Below, piece after piece: positions 43,267 through 52,322 of a stretch of DNA of 64,000 nt (positions within the stretch are counted from its first letter, which is position 1; every line of letters begins with the position of its first letter). The DNA is from SFDP01 sp051891855 (lineage in GTDB: Bacteria; Bacillota; Clostridia; Lachnospirales; Lachnospiraceae). Under the pieces are notes generated by a model. It worked only from the letters and a program-made list of their open reading frames with translations. It had not been told where the DNA came from and did not search any database. The stretch is taken from positions 13,634 through 77,633 of the forward strand of contig JBJFFP010000082.1 in NCBI GenBank assembly GCA_051891855.1, given 5' to 3'. The translations under genes were made by a program, and so were the position numbers.

Positions 43267-45045
43267 ATGAAGTATGAAAGAGTGGTGGAAGCGGTTTTTT
43301 TGAACCGTCCCAACCGGTTTATTGCCCGAGTATTGGTGGAAGGCCGGGAGGAAACCGTTCATGTGAAGAATACAGGACGGTGTAAGGAGCTGCTCCAGCC
43401 GGGAGTAACCGTGTATCTTTCTGATGAGGCAGGTAAGGAAAGAAAGACTAGGTATGACCTGATTGCAGTAAAGAAGGGAGAAAGAATCATCAATATGGAC
43501 TCCCAGGCTCCCAATATGGCTGTTAAAGAGTGGCTTTTGTCGGGAGCAGACGGTCGTTTTCCGAGTATTCTTCAGGTGCGGCCCGAGTATACCTATGGAG
43601 ACTCCCGTTTCGATTTTCTGGTTACCGAAACTGACCGTAAGACTTTGATTGAGGTAAAAGGGGTTACTTTGGAGACGGATAACATAACAGCCTTTCCCGA
43701 TGCACCCTCCCACAGGGCAGTAAAACATGTGGAGGAGCTGATTCGGGCAAAAAAGGAAGGCTATGAATGCTACGTTCTTTTCGTCATCCAGATGAAGGGT
43801 GTGGATTTTCTGATTCCCAATGACCTGACCCATCCGGCCTTTGGCGAGAGTCTGCGCAGGGCAAGGAAGGCGGGAGTAAAGGTAATTGCTGTAGATACGA
43901 AGGTGACATCGGAGAAAATGACCATTCATCAGCCGGTACCCGTCTTTCTTTATTATGATCAGCTGTATCATAGGATTACTGCCCCCTTGCTGGAATGGTA
44001 TGACAGGGGACACCGGGATCTGCCCTGGCGAAATCATCCGGATGCTTACCGGGTTTGGATTTCTGAAATTATGCTGCAGCAGACACGGGTAGAGGCGGTA
44101 AAATCCTATTATCAGCGTTTTCTTGAGGCTTTGCCGGATATAGAGACTCTGAGCCTTGTGGAGGAGGAAAGGCTGCTAAAGCTGTGGGAAGGCTTGGGCT
44201 ACTATAACCGTGCCCGTAACTTAAAAAAGGCAGCTATCACCATCATGGAGGAATACGGGGGGGGAATGCCTGAAACCTATGAGCAGCTGCTTAAGCTGCC
44301 AGGTATCGGCAGTTATACTGCAGGAGCTATTGCCTCCATTGCCTTTGGGGAAAGAGTGCCGGCAGTAGATGGAAATGTTCTGAGAGTGCTTAGTCGCCTG
44401 ACCATGAGCGAAAGGGACATCAGTAAGCCGGAAACCAGGGTTCTTACAGAGGAAAAGCTTAAGGAGTCCATGGGGACTCAGCGTCCCGGAGACTTCAACC
44501 AGGCATTGATGGAGCTGGGAGCTACCATATGTATTCCCAAAGGAAAACCCAAATGTGGGGAATGCCCGTGGCAGAGCTTCTGTCTGGCCCATCAGGCAGG
44601 CCGGGAGGAGGAATTTCCAAGGAAAGCCCCCAAACAGGCAAGAACCATAGAAGAAAGGACGATTTTAATCATTCAGGATGGGAACCGCTGGGTGCTTCAT
44701 AAACGGCCGGATAAAGGATTGCTGGCAGGAATGTATGAATTTCCCAGCATGGAGGGGCATCAGACGAAGAAAAGGGTACTGGCTTATCTGGAGGCCATGG
44801 GGCTGACTGCCCTGCAAATAAAAAAGCTTCCTTCCGCCAGACATATTTTCAGCCATCGGGAATGGGACATGATGGGCTTTGCCATTCGAGTGGATGAGCT
44901 TGCACCCAGGAGAGAAAAGGCAGAAGAGGAAGAGTGGATATTCGTAACGGCAAAAGAGGCAGAAAAGAATTATCCTCTTCCTTCAGCCTTTGCTGCCTAT
45001 GCAGAGCATCTGGAGATTAAACACGGAGGAAAAAAAGGAAAATGA
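43267..45045 (+). CDS. SfsA-MutY fusion: nuclease-like SfsA domain plus A/G-specific adenine glycosylase
   Basis: This 592-residue protein joins two normally separate proteins. Residues about 1-225 are SfsA: GRCKELLQPG, YGDSRFDFLV, TLIEVKGVTLE, FPDAPSHRAVKHVEEL. SfsA is a PD-(D/E)XK-type DNA/RNA nuclease. Residues about 230-592 are MutY. They show DLPWRNHPDAYRVWISEIML with catalytic E267, HhH KLPGIGSYTAGAI, VDGNVLRVL with catalytic D368, and four iron-sulphur cysteines (C422, C430, C433, C439). A NUDIX-like C-domain (HKRPDKGLLAGMYEFP) recognises 8-oxoguanine. The first cysteine gap is seven residues where six is usual. One uninterrupted frame; the next gene overlaps by 4 nt. Confidence 0.93.
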   Translation: MKYERVVEAVFLNRPNRFIARVLVEGREETVHVKNTGRCKELLQPGVTVYLSDEAGKERKTRYDLIAVKKGERIINMDSQAPNMAVKEWLLSGADGRFPSILQVRPEYTYGDSRFDFLVTETDRKTLIEVKGVTLETDNITAFPDAPSHRAVKHVEELIRAKKEGYECYVLFVIQMKGVDFLIPNDLTHPAFGESLRRARKAGVKVIAVDTKVTSEKMTIHQPVPVFLYYDQLYHRITAPLLEWYDRGHRDLPWRNHPDAYRVWISEIMLQQTRVEAVKSYYQRFLEALPDIETLSLVEEERLLKLWEGLGYYNRARNLKKAAITIMEEYGGGMPETYEQLLKLPGIGSYTAGAIASIAFGERVPAVDGNVLRVLSRLTMSERDISKPETRVLTEEKLKESMGTQRPGDFNQALMELGATICIPKGKPKCGECPWQSFCLAHQAGREEEFPRKAPKQARTIEERTILIIQDGNRWVLHKRPDKGLLAGMYEFPSMEGHQTKKRVLAYLEAMGLTALQIKKLPSARHIFSHREWDMMGFAIRVDELAPRREKAEEEEWIFVTAKEAEKNYPLPSAFAAYAEHLEIKHGGKKGK

Positions 45046-46067
45046 AATTATTAACGATAGCAGTTCCCTGCTACAATTCTCAGAACTATATGCGTAAGTG
45101 CGTGGAGTCTCTGCTGAAAGGCGGAGAGGATGTGGAAATTCTGATTGTCAATGACGGTTCCACAGATAATACGGAAGAAATAGCAGAAGAGTTCGCTGCA
45201 AAATACCCCTCCATTGTCCGGGCCATACATAAACCCAATGGGGGACATGGCTCTGCAGTTAATACCGGGCTTGAATATGCATCAGGACTTTTTTTCAAGG
45301 TGGTAGACAGTGATGACTGGGTTAAGGAAGATGCTTACGATGCTATCTTAAAGAAGCTGAGGGAGCTGACCCGTTCGGCACAGATGATCGATATGCTGAT
45401 CAGTAATTTTGTTTACGAAAAGGAAGGTGCCGGGAAGGGAAAGGTAATGCGCTATAAGCATGCTCTGCCCCAGGAGAAAGTCTTCACCTGGAAGGATGTG
45501 GGGCATTTCAGGCCCGGACAGTATATTCTGATGCATTCAGTAATTTATCGGACTACCCTTTTGCGGGAATGTGGACTGAAGCTTCCGGAGCATACCTTCT
45601 ATGTGGATAATCTCTTTGTTTTTGAACCCCTTCCCTATGTAAAAAAGATGTATTACATGGATGTAAATTTTTACCGTTATTACATTGGCAGAGAGGATCA
45701 GTCGGTGAATGAGAAGGTAATGATCGGCAGAGTAGACCAGCAGATTAAGGTCAATAAGCTGATGATGGAATACATGTGTGAAAATAAGGGAGTGATCAAT
45801 GCAAGCTCCAAATGCAGACGGTATATGCTGAATTATCTGGACATTATCACCACCATTTCCTCGATTATTCTGATCCGGGCAAATACGGAAGAAAGTCTGG
45901 AAAAAAAGAGAGACCTGTGGGAATATCTAAAAAAGCGGGATATAAAAATCTTTTTCCGCCTTCGTTACGGTCTTTTGGGAAATACCATGAATCTTCCCGG
46001 AAAAGGGGGACGCAGAATTTCAGTGGAGAGCTATAAGCTGTGTCAGCGCTTTTTCAAATTTAATTGA
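45042..46067 (+). CDS. family 2 glycosyltransferase
   Basis: This 341-residue GT-A enzyme has TIAVPCYNSQNYMRKCVESL, ILIVNDGSTDNTEEIA, PNGGHGSAVNTGL and the DXD-type VVDSDDWV. There is no membrane anchor. It probably adds a sugar to a cell-surface glycan or lipid; the acceptor is unknown. It overlaps the SfsA-MutY gene by 4 nt (ATGA), with AGGAAAAAAAGG upstream. Confidence 0.9.
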   Translation: MKLLTIAVPCYNSQNYMRKCVESLLKGGEDVEILIVNDGSTDNTEEIAEEFAAKYPSIVRAIHKPNGGHGSAVNTGLEYASGLFFKVVDSDDWVKEDAYDAILKKLRELTRSAQMIDMLISNFVYEKEGAGKGKVMRYKHALPQEKVFTWKDVGHFRPGQYILMHSVIYRTTLLRECGLKLPEHTFYVDNLFVFEPLPYVKKMYYMDVNFYRYYIGREDQSVNEKVMIGRVDQQIKVNKLMMEYMCENKGVINASSKCRRYMLNYLDIITTISSIILIRANTEESLEKKRDLWEYLKKRDIKIFFRLRYGLLGNTMNLPGKGGRRISVESYKLCQRFFKFN

Positions 46068-46130
46068 TGGAAATGGCCGGTTAAAGCCACTGATTGGTCT
46101 TTACTTATGTAAAATTTATCTCCCTTTTCT

Positions 46131-46147
46131 TTTACCAAAGAATTACC
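46131..46147 (+). promoter_or_regulatory. possible Pho-box pair upstream of pstS
   Basis: TTTACC (46131-46136) and ATTACC (46142-46147) repeat at 11-bp spacing, like PhoP boxes (TTWACA repeats) but weaker than the pair at 50390. They lie 78-94 bp before the pstS start in an otherwise gene-free 157-bp gap. Confidence 0.35.
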
Positions 46148-46175
46148 TGTTGCTGATTTCAGCAAATTGCCTTCT

Positions 46176-46210
46176 GTGCTATCTTACCTGTTGCAAACGT
46201 AAGATAGTAC
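46176..46210. repeat. 12-bp inverted repeat just upstream of the pstS ribosome site
   Basis: GTGCTATCTTAC (46176-46187) pairs with GTAAGATAGTAC (46199-46210) with one G-T mismatch. An 11-nt loop (CTGTTGCAAAC) separates the arms. It abuts AGGAGG of pstS. It could be an operator or a leader hairpin affecting translation. A smaller dyad TGCTGA-TT-TCAGCA lies at 46151-46164. Confidence 0.45.
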
Positions 46211-46224
46211 AGGAGGTTTTTTTT

Positions 46225-47127
46225 ATGAAAAAAATGAAGCTTGGTAAAATAACAGGAATTGTAGCAGCTGCGATTCTGGCAGCAGGAACCTTAATGGGAT
46301 GTGGAGGGAATCAGACACAGGAGGGACAGGCAGCAGTTTCTAAGGCAGAGGGAACAGAAACAGCGGATACAGCAGGCGAAGCTGTGGATTTACAGGGAAG
46401 CCTGATTATGGCAGGCTCAACCTCTATGGAGAAGCTGGCAAATGCAGCAGCAGAATCCTTTATGACCAAATATCCGGGAGTAACTGTGAATGCAGAGTTT
46501 ACCGGTTCTTCAGCGGGAATTGAGGCAGTATTGGCCAAAACCGTAGATATCGGAAACTCCTCCCGCAATTTGAAGGATAGTGAAAAGGAAGCCGGTGCAA
46601 TAGAGAATATCGTGGCAATTGACGGGATTGCAGTAATTGTAGATTCGGCCAATACCGTCCCCGGTCTGACCAGGCAGCAGCTGATCGATATTTACACCGG
46701 TAAGGTAAAAAACTGGAGTGAAGTAGGCGGCACAGAGGGAGTGATCGTAGTAGTAGGGCGTGAAGCCAGAAGTGGTACAAGGGGAGCCTTTGAGGAACTT
46801 CTGGAGGTAGAAAATATCTGCAGCTATGCCAATGAGCTGGATTCTACCGGAGCAGTTATGGCTAAGGTGGCCTCTACTCCCGGTGCCATTGGTTATGTCT
46901 CCCTGGATGTTATCGATGACAGCGTAATTCCTCTTCCCCTTGAAGGTATAGAGCCTACGGAAGAAAACATCAAGGCCGGAAGCTATTTCTTAAGCAGGCC
47001 CTTTGTTATGGCTACCGCCGGAGAAATAGAAGAGCAGTCTGAGGTTGTACAGGCCTTTTTTGCCTGGATGCAGTCCGAGGAAGGGCAGGAAGTGGTAAAA
47101 GCAGTAGGGCTGATTACGGTAGATTAA
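46225..47127 (+). CDS. pstS: phosphate ABC transporter substrate-binding lipoprotein
   Basis: This 300-residue protein has a lipoprotein signal (lipobox LMGCGG, Cys about 26). The PstS features include IMAGSTSMEKLANAAAESF, EFTGSSAGIEAVLAKTVDIG, IYTGKVKNWSEVGG, REARSGTRGAFEELL and GAIGYVSLDVI. It captures phosphate outside the membrane for PstCA. The ATG at 46225 has ACAGGAGGTTTTTTTT upstream; the frame stays open to 46150 without a site. First gene of pstSCAB-phoU. Confidence 0.96.
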   Translation: MKKMKLGKITGIVAAAILAAGTLMGCGGNQTQEGQAAVSKAEGTETADTAGEAVDLQGSLIMAGSTSMEKLANAAAESFMTKYPGVTVNAEFTGSSAGIEAVLAKTVDIGNSSRNLKDSEKEAGAIENIVAIDGIAVIVDSANTVPGLTRQQLIDIYTGKVKNWSEVGGTEGVIVVVGREARSGTRGAFEELLEVENICSYANELDSTGAVMAKVASTPGAIGYVSLDVIDDSVIPLPLEGIEPTEENIKAGSYFLSRPFVMATAGEIEEQSEVVQAFFAWMQSEEGQEVVKAVGLITVD

Positions 47128-47145
47128 AGAAAATAAGAGGAAAGT

Positions 47146-48063
47146 ATGAAGCAAAACAGTCTTAAAAGAAGGAGGAAGTCAGCCGGTGAATGGACGGCAC
47201 AGGTTATCTTTACCATCTGTGCCTCCTGCACCATTCTGGCAGTAGCCTCCATTACCCTTTATCTGGCAGCAAACGGTACACCTGCACTGTTTAAGGTGGG
47301 AGTGGCTGAGATTCTGTTTGGCAGGGAGTGGATGCCAGCGGCAGCCCAGCCGAAATTTGGAATCTTTTACGTTGTCCTTACCTCTCTTACCGGTACCTTT
47401 CTGGCAGTATTGTTAGGAGTGCCCATAGGAGTGATGACGGGGGTTTTCTTGGCAGAGGTGGCACCCGGGAAGCTGGCAGCTGCAGTAAGACCGGCCATAG
47501 AGCTTTTGGCCGGGATTCCCTCGGTTATCTATGGCTTACTGGGAGTTATGATTTTGAATCCCCTGATGTATAAATTGGAGCTGCTTATTTTTAAGGATTC
47601 CCAAACCCATGTTTTTACAGGAGGCGCTAATCTCCTTTCGGCAGTGCTGGTATTGGCCATAATGATCTTACCTACGGTAATCAACATGAGTGAAACTGCC
47701 CTGAGAGCAGTGGATCCGAAGCTGAAAAGTGCTTCTATGGCCCTTGGGGCTTCCCACATGGAAACAATTTTTAAGGTACTACTGCCGGCAGCAAGGTCCG
47801 GTATTATTGCCGGTGTGGTGCTGGGAATCGGAAGAGCCCTGGGAGAGGCCATGGCCATTACTTTAGTATCGGGAAGCAGTGTAAATCTGCCTCTGCCCTT
47901 TAACTCCGTTAGATTTTTAACTACGGCCATCGTCAGCGAAATGGGGTATGCCTCCGATCTGCACCGACAGGTTCTTTTCACTATCGGGCTGGTACTGTTT
48001 ATATTTATCATGCTCATCAATATTTTATTAGAGCGGGTAATGAAAAGGAGGACCATCCGGTGA
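47146..48063 (+). CDS. pstC: phosphate ABC transporter permease PstC
   Basis: This 305-residue inner-membrane permease has six transmembrane segments and the cytoplasmic EAA-like loop KLKSASMALGASHMETIFKV. It also shows LAGIPSVIYGLLG and IGRALGEAMAITLVSG, typical of PstC. GAGGAAAGT precedes the ATG. It pairs with PstA, whose gene overlaps by 4 nt. Confidence 0.96.
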   Translation: MKQNSLKRRRKSAGEWTAQVIFTICASCTILAVASITLYLAANGTPALFKVGVAEILFGREWMPAAAQPKFGIFYVVLTSLTGTFLAVLLGVPIGVMTGVFLAEVAPGKLAAAVRPAIELLAGIPSVIYGLLGVMILNPLMYKLELLIFKDSQTHVFTGGANLLSAVLVLAIMILPTVINMSETALRAVDPKLKSASMALGASHMETIFKVLLPAARSGIIAGVVLGIGRALGEAMAITLVSGSSVNLPLPFNSVRFLTTAIVSEMGYASDLHRQVLFTIGLVLFIFIMLINILLERVMKRRTIR

Positions 48064-48905
48064 GAAGCGATATAAGAAAAAGAAGGGATAGAAGCAAATA
48101 TATTCTGATTTATCTGTCAGCAGCTTTGTCAGTGTCTTTGTTGGCCGTTATTCTGATTTATGTATTCGTTAAGGGAATGGGAAGCATAAGTATCGGCTTC
48201 TTAACCCAGGTAAAAAGTGCCTTAAAGGGAACCAGGGGAATAGCGGGAAATATTCTGAATACCGTTTATGTGGTGCTTATCACTTTGCTGTTTGCCTCAC
48301 CCGTAGGGATTGGTTCGGCCATTTATTTAAATGAATATGCAAAACCGGGGAAATTTGTACGATTAGTGGAATTTACTACTCAGACCCTGTCCGGGATTCC
48401 TTCTATTTTATTCGGACTTTTCGGTATGCTGTTTTTTGGAAATATATTGGATTTAGGGTATTCAATCCTAACCGGCTGTTTCACCCTTACCCTGATGATT
48501 CTTCCCCTGATTATCGGAAATACCAAAGAAGCTTTAAAATCTGTCCCGGACAGCTACCGGCAGGGAGCGGCAGGAATGGGGGCAACAAAGTGGTATATGA
48601 TTCGGACGATTTTACTCCCCTCGGCAATGCCGGGGATTGTTACCGGCCTGATTTTGGCTGTAGGACGGATTGTGGGGGAATCGGCAGCACTTTTATTTAC
48701 CGCAGGAAGCGGTTATCTCTTACCGGCTTCGGCACAGGGTTATTTCAACAAAATCTTTGAATCCGGAGGAACCCTTACCATAGAGCTGTATTTAAGTATG
48801 TCTAAGGCTGACTATGAAACGGCTTTCGGAATTGCCCTGGTGCTTCTGGTCATCGTTTTTTTGATTAATCGCCTGACCAGACTTATCATCAGAAAACACT
48901 GTTAA
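48060..48905 (+). CDS. pstA: phosphate ABC transporter permease PstA
   Basis: This 281-residue permease starts at GTG, overlapping pstC by 4 nt (GTGA). It has six transmembrane segments with TLSGIPSILFGLFGMLFF, the loop SYRQGAAGMGATKWYMIRTI and VGRIVGESAALLFTAG. It forms the phosphate channel with PstC. Length is normal. Confidence 0.96.
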   Translation: MRSDIRKRRDRSKYILIYLSAALSVSLLAVILIYVFVKGMGSISIGFLTQVKSALKGTRGIAGNILNTVYVVLITLLFASPVGIGSAIYLNEYAKPGKFVRLVEFTTQTLSGIPSILFGLFGMLFFGNILDLGYSILTGCFTLTLMILPLIIGNTKEALKSVPDSYRQGAAGMGATKWYMIRTILLPSAMPGIVTGLILAVGRIVGESAALLFTAGSGYLLPASAQGYFNKIFESGGTLTIELYLSMSKADYETAFGIALVLLVIVFLINRLTRLIIRKHC

Positions 48906-48929
48906 AACAGCAGACAGAGGTGACAAACT

Positions 48930-49688
48930 ATGGAAACGACAAAAATCAAAACAGACCATCTTCAGCTGCATTTCGGAGAACACCATGTACTGAAGGATAT
49001 CAATATACATATTCAGAAAAATGCGGTAACTGCCCTGATTGGCCCATCCGGCTGTGGAAAATCCACTTTTTTGAAATGCATCAACCGGATGAATGATCTG
49101 GTGGATACCACAGTTATAGAAGGAAAGATTTATATTGACGGAGAGGATATTTATGATTCCGGTGTAGATACTACGGCTCTCAGAAAAAGGATAGGAATGG
49201 TTTTTCAGCAGCCCAATCCCTTTCCCATGAGTATCTATGATAACATCGCCTACGGGCCCAGACTCCACGGCATAAGGGATAAGAATAGGCTGAATGAAAT
49301 TGTGGAAAAAAGTCTTCGGGATGCAGCCATTTTTGAAGAGGTAAAGGATCGGCTGAAAAAGAATGCCCTGGGGCTTTCGGGTGGGCAGCAGCAAAGACTT
49401 TGCATTGCCCGTGCCCTGGCGGTAGAACCGGAGGTGATTCTAATGGATGAACCTACCTCAGCCTTGGATCCCATCTCTACATTGAAGGTGGAAGAGCTGA
49501 TGGAGAATTTAAGAAAGAAATATACGGTGGTGATTGTTACTCATAATATGCAGCAGGCGGCCAGAATATCTGACGATACAGCATTCTTTCTCAATGGAGA
49601 GATGGTTGAGTTTGGTTCAACGGAGACCATTTTCTCCCGTCCTGTAAAAAAGCAGACCGAGGATTATATTACCGGACGTTTCGGATAA
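48930..49688 (+). CDS. pstB: phosphate ABC transporter ATP-binding protein
   Basis: This 252-residue ATPase has Walker A GPSGCGKSTFLKC, MVFQQPNPFPMSIYDNIAYG (the PstB-specific Q-loop), signature LSGGQQQRLCIARAL, Walker B VILMDEPTSALDP and VTHNMQQAARISD. It powers PstCA. CAGACAGAGGTGACAAACT precedes the ATG. Confidence 0.97.
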   Translation: METTKIKTDHLQLHFGEHHVLKDINIHIQKNAVTALIGPSGCGKSTFLKCINRMNDLVDTTVIEGKIYIDGEDIYDSGVDTTALRKRIGMVFQQPNPFPMSIYDNIAYGPRLHGIRDKNRLNEIVEKSLRDAAIFEEVKDRLKKNALGLSGGQQQRLCIARALAVEPEVILMDEPTSALDPISTLKVEELMENLRKKYTVVIVTHNMQQAARISDDTAFFLNGEMVEFGSTETIFSRPVKKQTEDYITGRFG

Positions 49689-49737
49689 AACAGAAAGCAG
49701 TGGCAGGAAAATAGGATAACAGGGAAGGAGAATACTA

Positions 49738-50385
49738 ATGTCACCGAGAAATGTATTTGAGAAGGAGCTTGAGGGACTTCTGGACCGGATTGCCCAGATG
49801 AGCTATATGGTGGAAGAGGCCTATGAGCGTCTTTTTCAGGCTTTGGCAGAAAAGAACAGGGAAGCCATAGAAGAAATACAAAAAAATGATCGCAACATCA
49901 ACAATTTAAATCGGGAAATTGAAAATCAGTGCCTGAAGCTGATTACCAAGCAGCAGCCCATTGCCCGGGATTTAAGGATTATTTCTTCTGTGCTGAAAAT
50001 GGTTTCCGATATTGAACGGGTAGGGGATCATGTCAGTGATATTGCCGAGCTGCTCTTAAGAATTAATATGCAGCCCTTATCCCTTTATTCTGACCATCTG
50101 GAGGGTATGGTGACTGCCACAAAGGAGCTTTTTGCACAGGCGGTGGAGGCCTTTGTCAACAATGACCTGAAAGCCTCGCACAGGGTAATTGCAGGAGATG
50201 ATGTTATTGATCTTTTATTTAACAAGGTGAAAAATGATATTATCCGGGCCTTAAAGGCTGAATACAGCAATGTGGATGAGTATATTGATATCATGATGCT
50301 GACCAAATATCTGGAGAAGATCGGAGATCATGCTGTAAATGTGGCAGAATGGCAGATTTTTAGGGAAACGGGAGAGATTTCCTAG
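49738..50385 (+). CDS. phoU: phosphate signalling regulator PhoU
   Basis: This 215-residue protein consists of two three-helix PhoU repeats, each with the metal-binding ERVGDHVSDIA / EKIGDHAVNVAEW motif. PhoU links the Pst transporter to the PhoR-type kinase so that the regulon is off when phosphate is plentiful. GGGAAGGAGAATACTA precedes the ATG. It ends the pst operon. Confidence 0.96.
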   Translation: MSPRNVFEKELEGLLDRIAQMSYMVEEAYERLFQALAEKNREAIEEIQKNDRNINNLNREIENQCLKLITKQQPIARDLRIISSVLKMVSDIERVGDHVSDIAELLLRINMQPLSLYSDHLEGMVTATKELFAQAVEAFVNNDLKASHRVIAGDDVIDLLFNKVKNDIIRALKAEYSNVDEYIDIMMLTKYLEKIGDHAVNVAEWQIFRETGEIS

Positions 50386-50389
50386 AAGT

Positions 50390-50448
50390 TTTACACAGAT
50401 TTTACATTACCACCTTTCATTTTTTAGCTTTATCGTTTAATATATAAT
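50390..50448 (+). promoter_or_regulatory. Pho box and promoter of the Na/Pi cotransporter gene
   Basis: TTTACA (50390-50395) and TTTACA (50401-50406) repeat exactly with a 5-bp spacer, matching the PhoP-box format. A perfect TATAAT (50443-50448) follows, with no recognisable -35 at the right distance. That combination fits activation by the PhoP-type regulator encoded at 52323. Confidence 0.6.
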
Positions 50449-50517
50449 CGAAGTAATTTAGGTTTTCGTTTTCTAATGTAACGATAAAGTTCACGAGCAG
50501 ATGAACAGGAGGGTTTT

Positions 50518-52290
50518 ATGGACATTTTTGGCGTACTGACAATGATTGGCGGACTTGCTTTGTTCCTGTACGGAATGAACCTGATGGGGGACGGCTTATC
50601 CAAAGCCAGTGGAGGTCGTCTGGAAAAGATACTGGAGAGATTGACCTCCAATCCCATTAAGGCAGTTCTTCTGGGTGCTCTGGTTACGGCAGTTATTCAG
50701 TCTTCATCGGCAACCACGGTCATGGTGGTCGGCTTTGTCAATTCCGGAGTAATGCGGCTGTCCCAGGCTATAGGAATTATTATGGGTGCCAACATCGGAA
50801 CGACCATAACCTCCTGGATTTTAAGCTTAAGCGGTATTGAGAGCGGTAACTTTTTTATACAGATGTTAAAGCCTTCGTCCTTTTCGCCTGTTCTGGCTGT
50901 TATCGGTGTAGGCTTTTTGCTGTTTTCCAAAAAGGAATCCCATAAGAATGTGGCCATGATTTTGGTAGGCTTTGCTATTTTGATGTTTGGTATGGATACC
51001 ATGAGCGGAGCGGTTAAGCCCTTGGCGGACGTTCCGGAATTTACCGGTATATTGACTGCCTTCAGTCAGCCAATATTGGGTATGCTGGCAGGTCTTATCC
51101 TGACGGCGGTAATTCAGAGCTCATCCGCTTCTGTAGGTATTTTGCAGGCTCTTTGTATAACCGGTTCCGTTACCTTTGGAACAGCTATTCCCATTATCAT
51201 GGGACAGAATATCGGTACCTGTGTGACCGCCATGCTTTCCGGTATCGGTGCCAGTAAAAATGCAAAGCGGGCAGCGCTGGTTCATCTTTATTTTAACATC
51301 ATCGGAACAGTGGTGTTTATGATTATTTTCTATACCATAAACAGCTTCCTTCATTTTTCTTTTCTGGATGAAAGTGCCAATGCGGCAGGGATTGCCGTAG
51401 TCCACAGTGTATTCAATATTTGTGCTACGCTGGTATTACTTCCTTTTTCCAAAGGCTTGGAGAAGCTGGCCTGCCTGACCATCCCCGACGATGTTCAGGA
51501 GGAAGAAGAGCTTTCTCTTGGGGACAGAGATTTCAAGCTGCTGGATGCCCGCTTTTTGGAGACCCCCGGATTTGCGGTGCAGCAGTGCCGTCAGGTGGCG
51601 CAGCATATGGCTGAGCAGACTAAAGAAGCTCTGTTTACCGCCATTAAGCTGGTGGACAAGTATGAGGAAAAGAAGGCACAGAAGGTTATTTTTTTGGAAA
51701 ATGAAATTGACCGGTATGAGGATCAGCTGGGTACCTATCTGGTGAAGCTGGGGCAGAAGCAGCTGTCGGAAAAGGATAATCATACCCTTTCCATTATCCT
51801 TCACTGTCTCAGTGATTTTGAGCGTATTTCCGACCATGCGGTAACCATCCAGAGAGCAGCGGAAGAAATGTACAAAAAGGAGCTTTCTTTTTCCAAAAAA
51901 GCTGTAGAGGAGCTGGAGGTTTATACCAGGGCTGTTAAAGATACGGTAGAGGTTGCCTTCGAGGTATTTACTCAGGAGGATCACGATAATGCCATACTGG
52001 TAGAGCCTATGGAGGAGGTTGTGGATTACCTGAAGGCAGAGCTGAAGCAGCGCCATGTTAAGCGTTTGCAGAAGGGAAAATGTACTATTGAAATGGGCTT
52101 TGTACACACAGATCTGATTACCAGCTATGAGCGTGTAACGGATCATTGTTCCAATATAGCGGTCTGCGTAAAAGAAGTGGCAGAAGATAATTACGAGACT
52201 CATGGTTATCTGGAAGAGGTAAAGAATAAGGATAACGAAGAGTTCAGAAAGCGTTATAAGGAGCTGAAGAAAAAATATGTTCTTCCTTAA
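50518..52290 (+). CDS. Na/Pi cotransporter family protein with PhoU-like C-domain
   Basis: This 590-residue protein has an N-terminal NptA-type transporter with two inverted QSSSATTVM / QSSSASVGIL motifs (about 62 and 202) and eight or so membrane segments to about residue 320. The C-terminal soluble region (about 345-560) is PhoU-like, with FERISDHAVTI and ERVTDHCSNIAV. It likely moves phosphate with sodium and senses or regulates it through the PhoU part. ACAGGAGGGTTTT precedes the ATG. Confidence 0.94.
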   Translation: MDIFGVLTMIGGLALFLYGMNLMGDGLSKASGGRLEKILERLTSNPIKAVLLGALVTAVIQSSSATTVMVVGFVNSGVMRLSQAIGIIMGANIGTTITSWILSLSGIESGNFFIQMLKPSSFSPVLAVIGVGFLLFSKKESHKNVAMILVGFAILMFGMDTMSGAVKPLADVPEFTGILTAFSQPILGMLAGLILTAVIQSSSASVGILQALCITGSVTFGTAIPIIMGQNIGTCVTAMLSGIGASKNAKRAALVHLYFNIIGTVVFMIIFYTINSFLHFSFLDESANAAGIAVVHSVFNICATLVLLPFSKGLEKLACLTIPDDVQEEEELSLGDRDFKLLDARFLETPGFAVQQCRQVAQHMAEQTKEALFTAIKLVDKYEEKKAQKVIFLENEIDRYEDQLGTYLVKLGQKQLSEKDNHTLSIILHCLSDFERISDHAVTIQRAAEEMYKKELSFSKKAVEELEVYTRAVKDTVEVAFEVFTQEDHDNAILVEPMEEVVDYLKAELKQRHVKRLQKGKCTIEMGFVHTDLITSYERVTDHCSNIAVCVKEVAEDNYETHGYLEEVKNKDNEEFRKRYKELKKKYVLP

Positions 52291-52322
52291 GGCTAGGATT
52301 GCTCGGATTTGAGGAGGCAGAC

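Noticed and set aside
43267..45045. Two genes joined by a missed stop codon
   Set aside because: The frame is continuous through the domain junction at about residue 225-230, with a natural linker and no internal start with a ribosome site.
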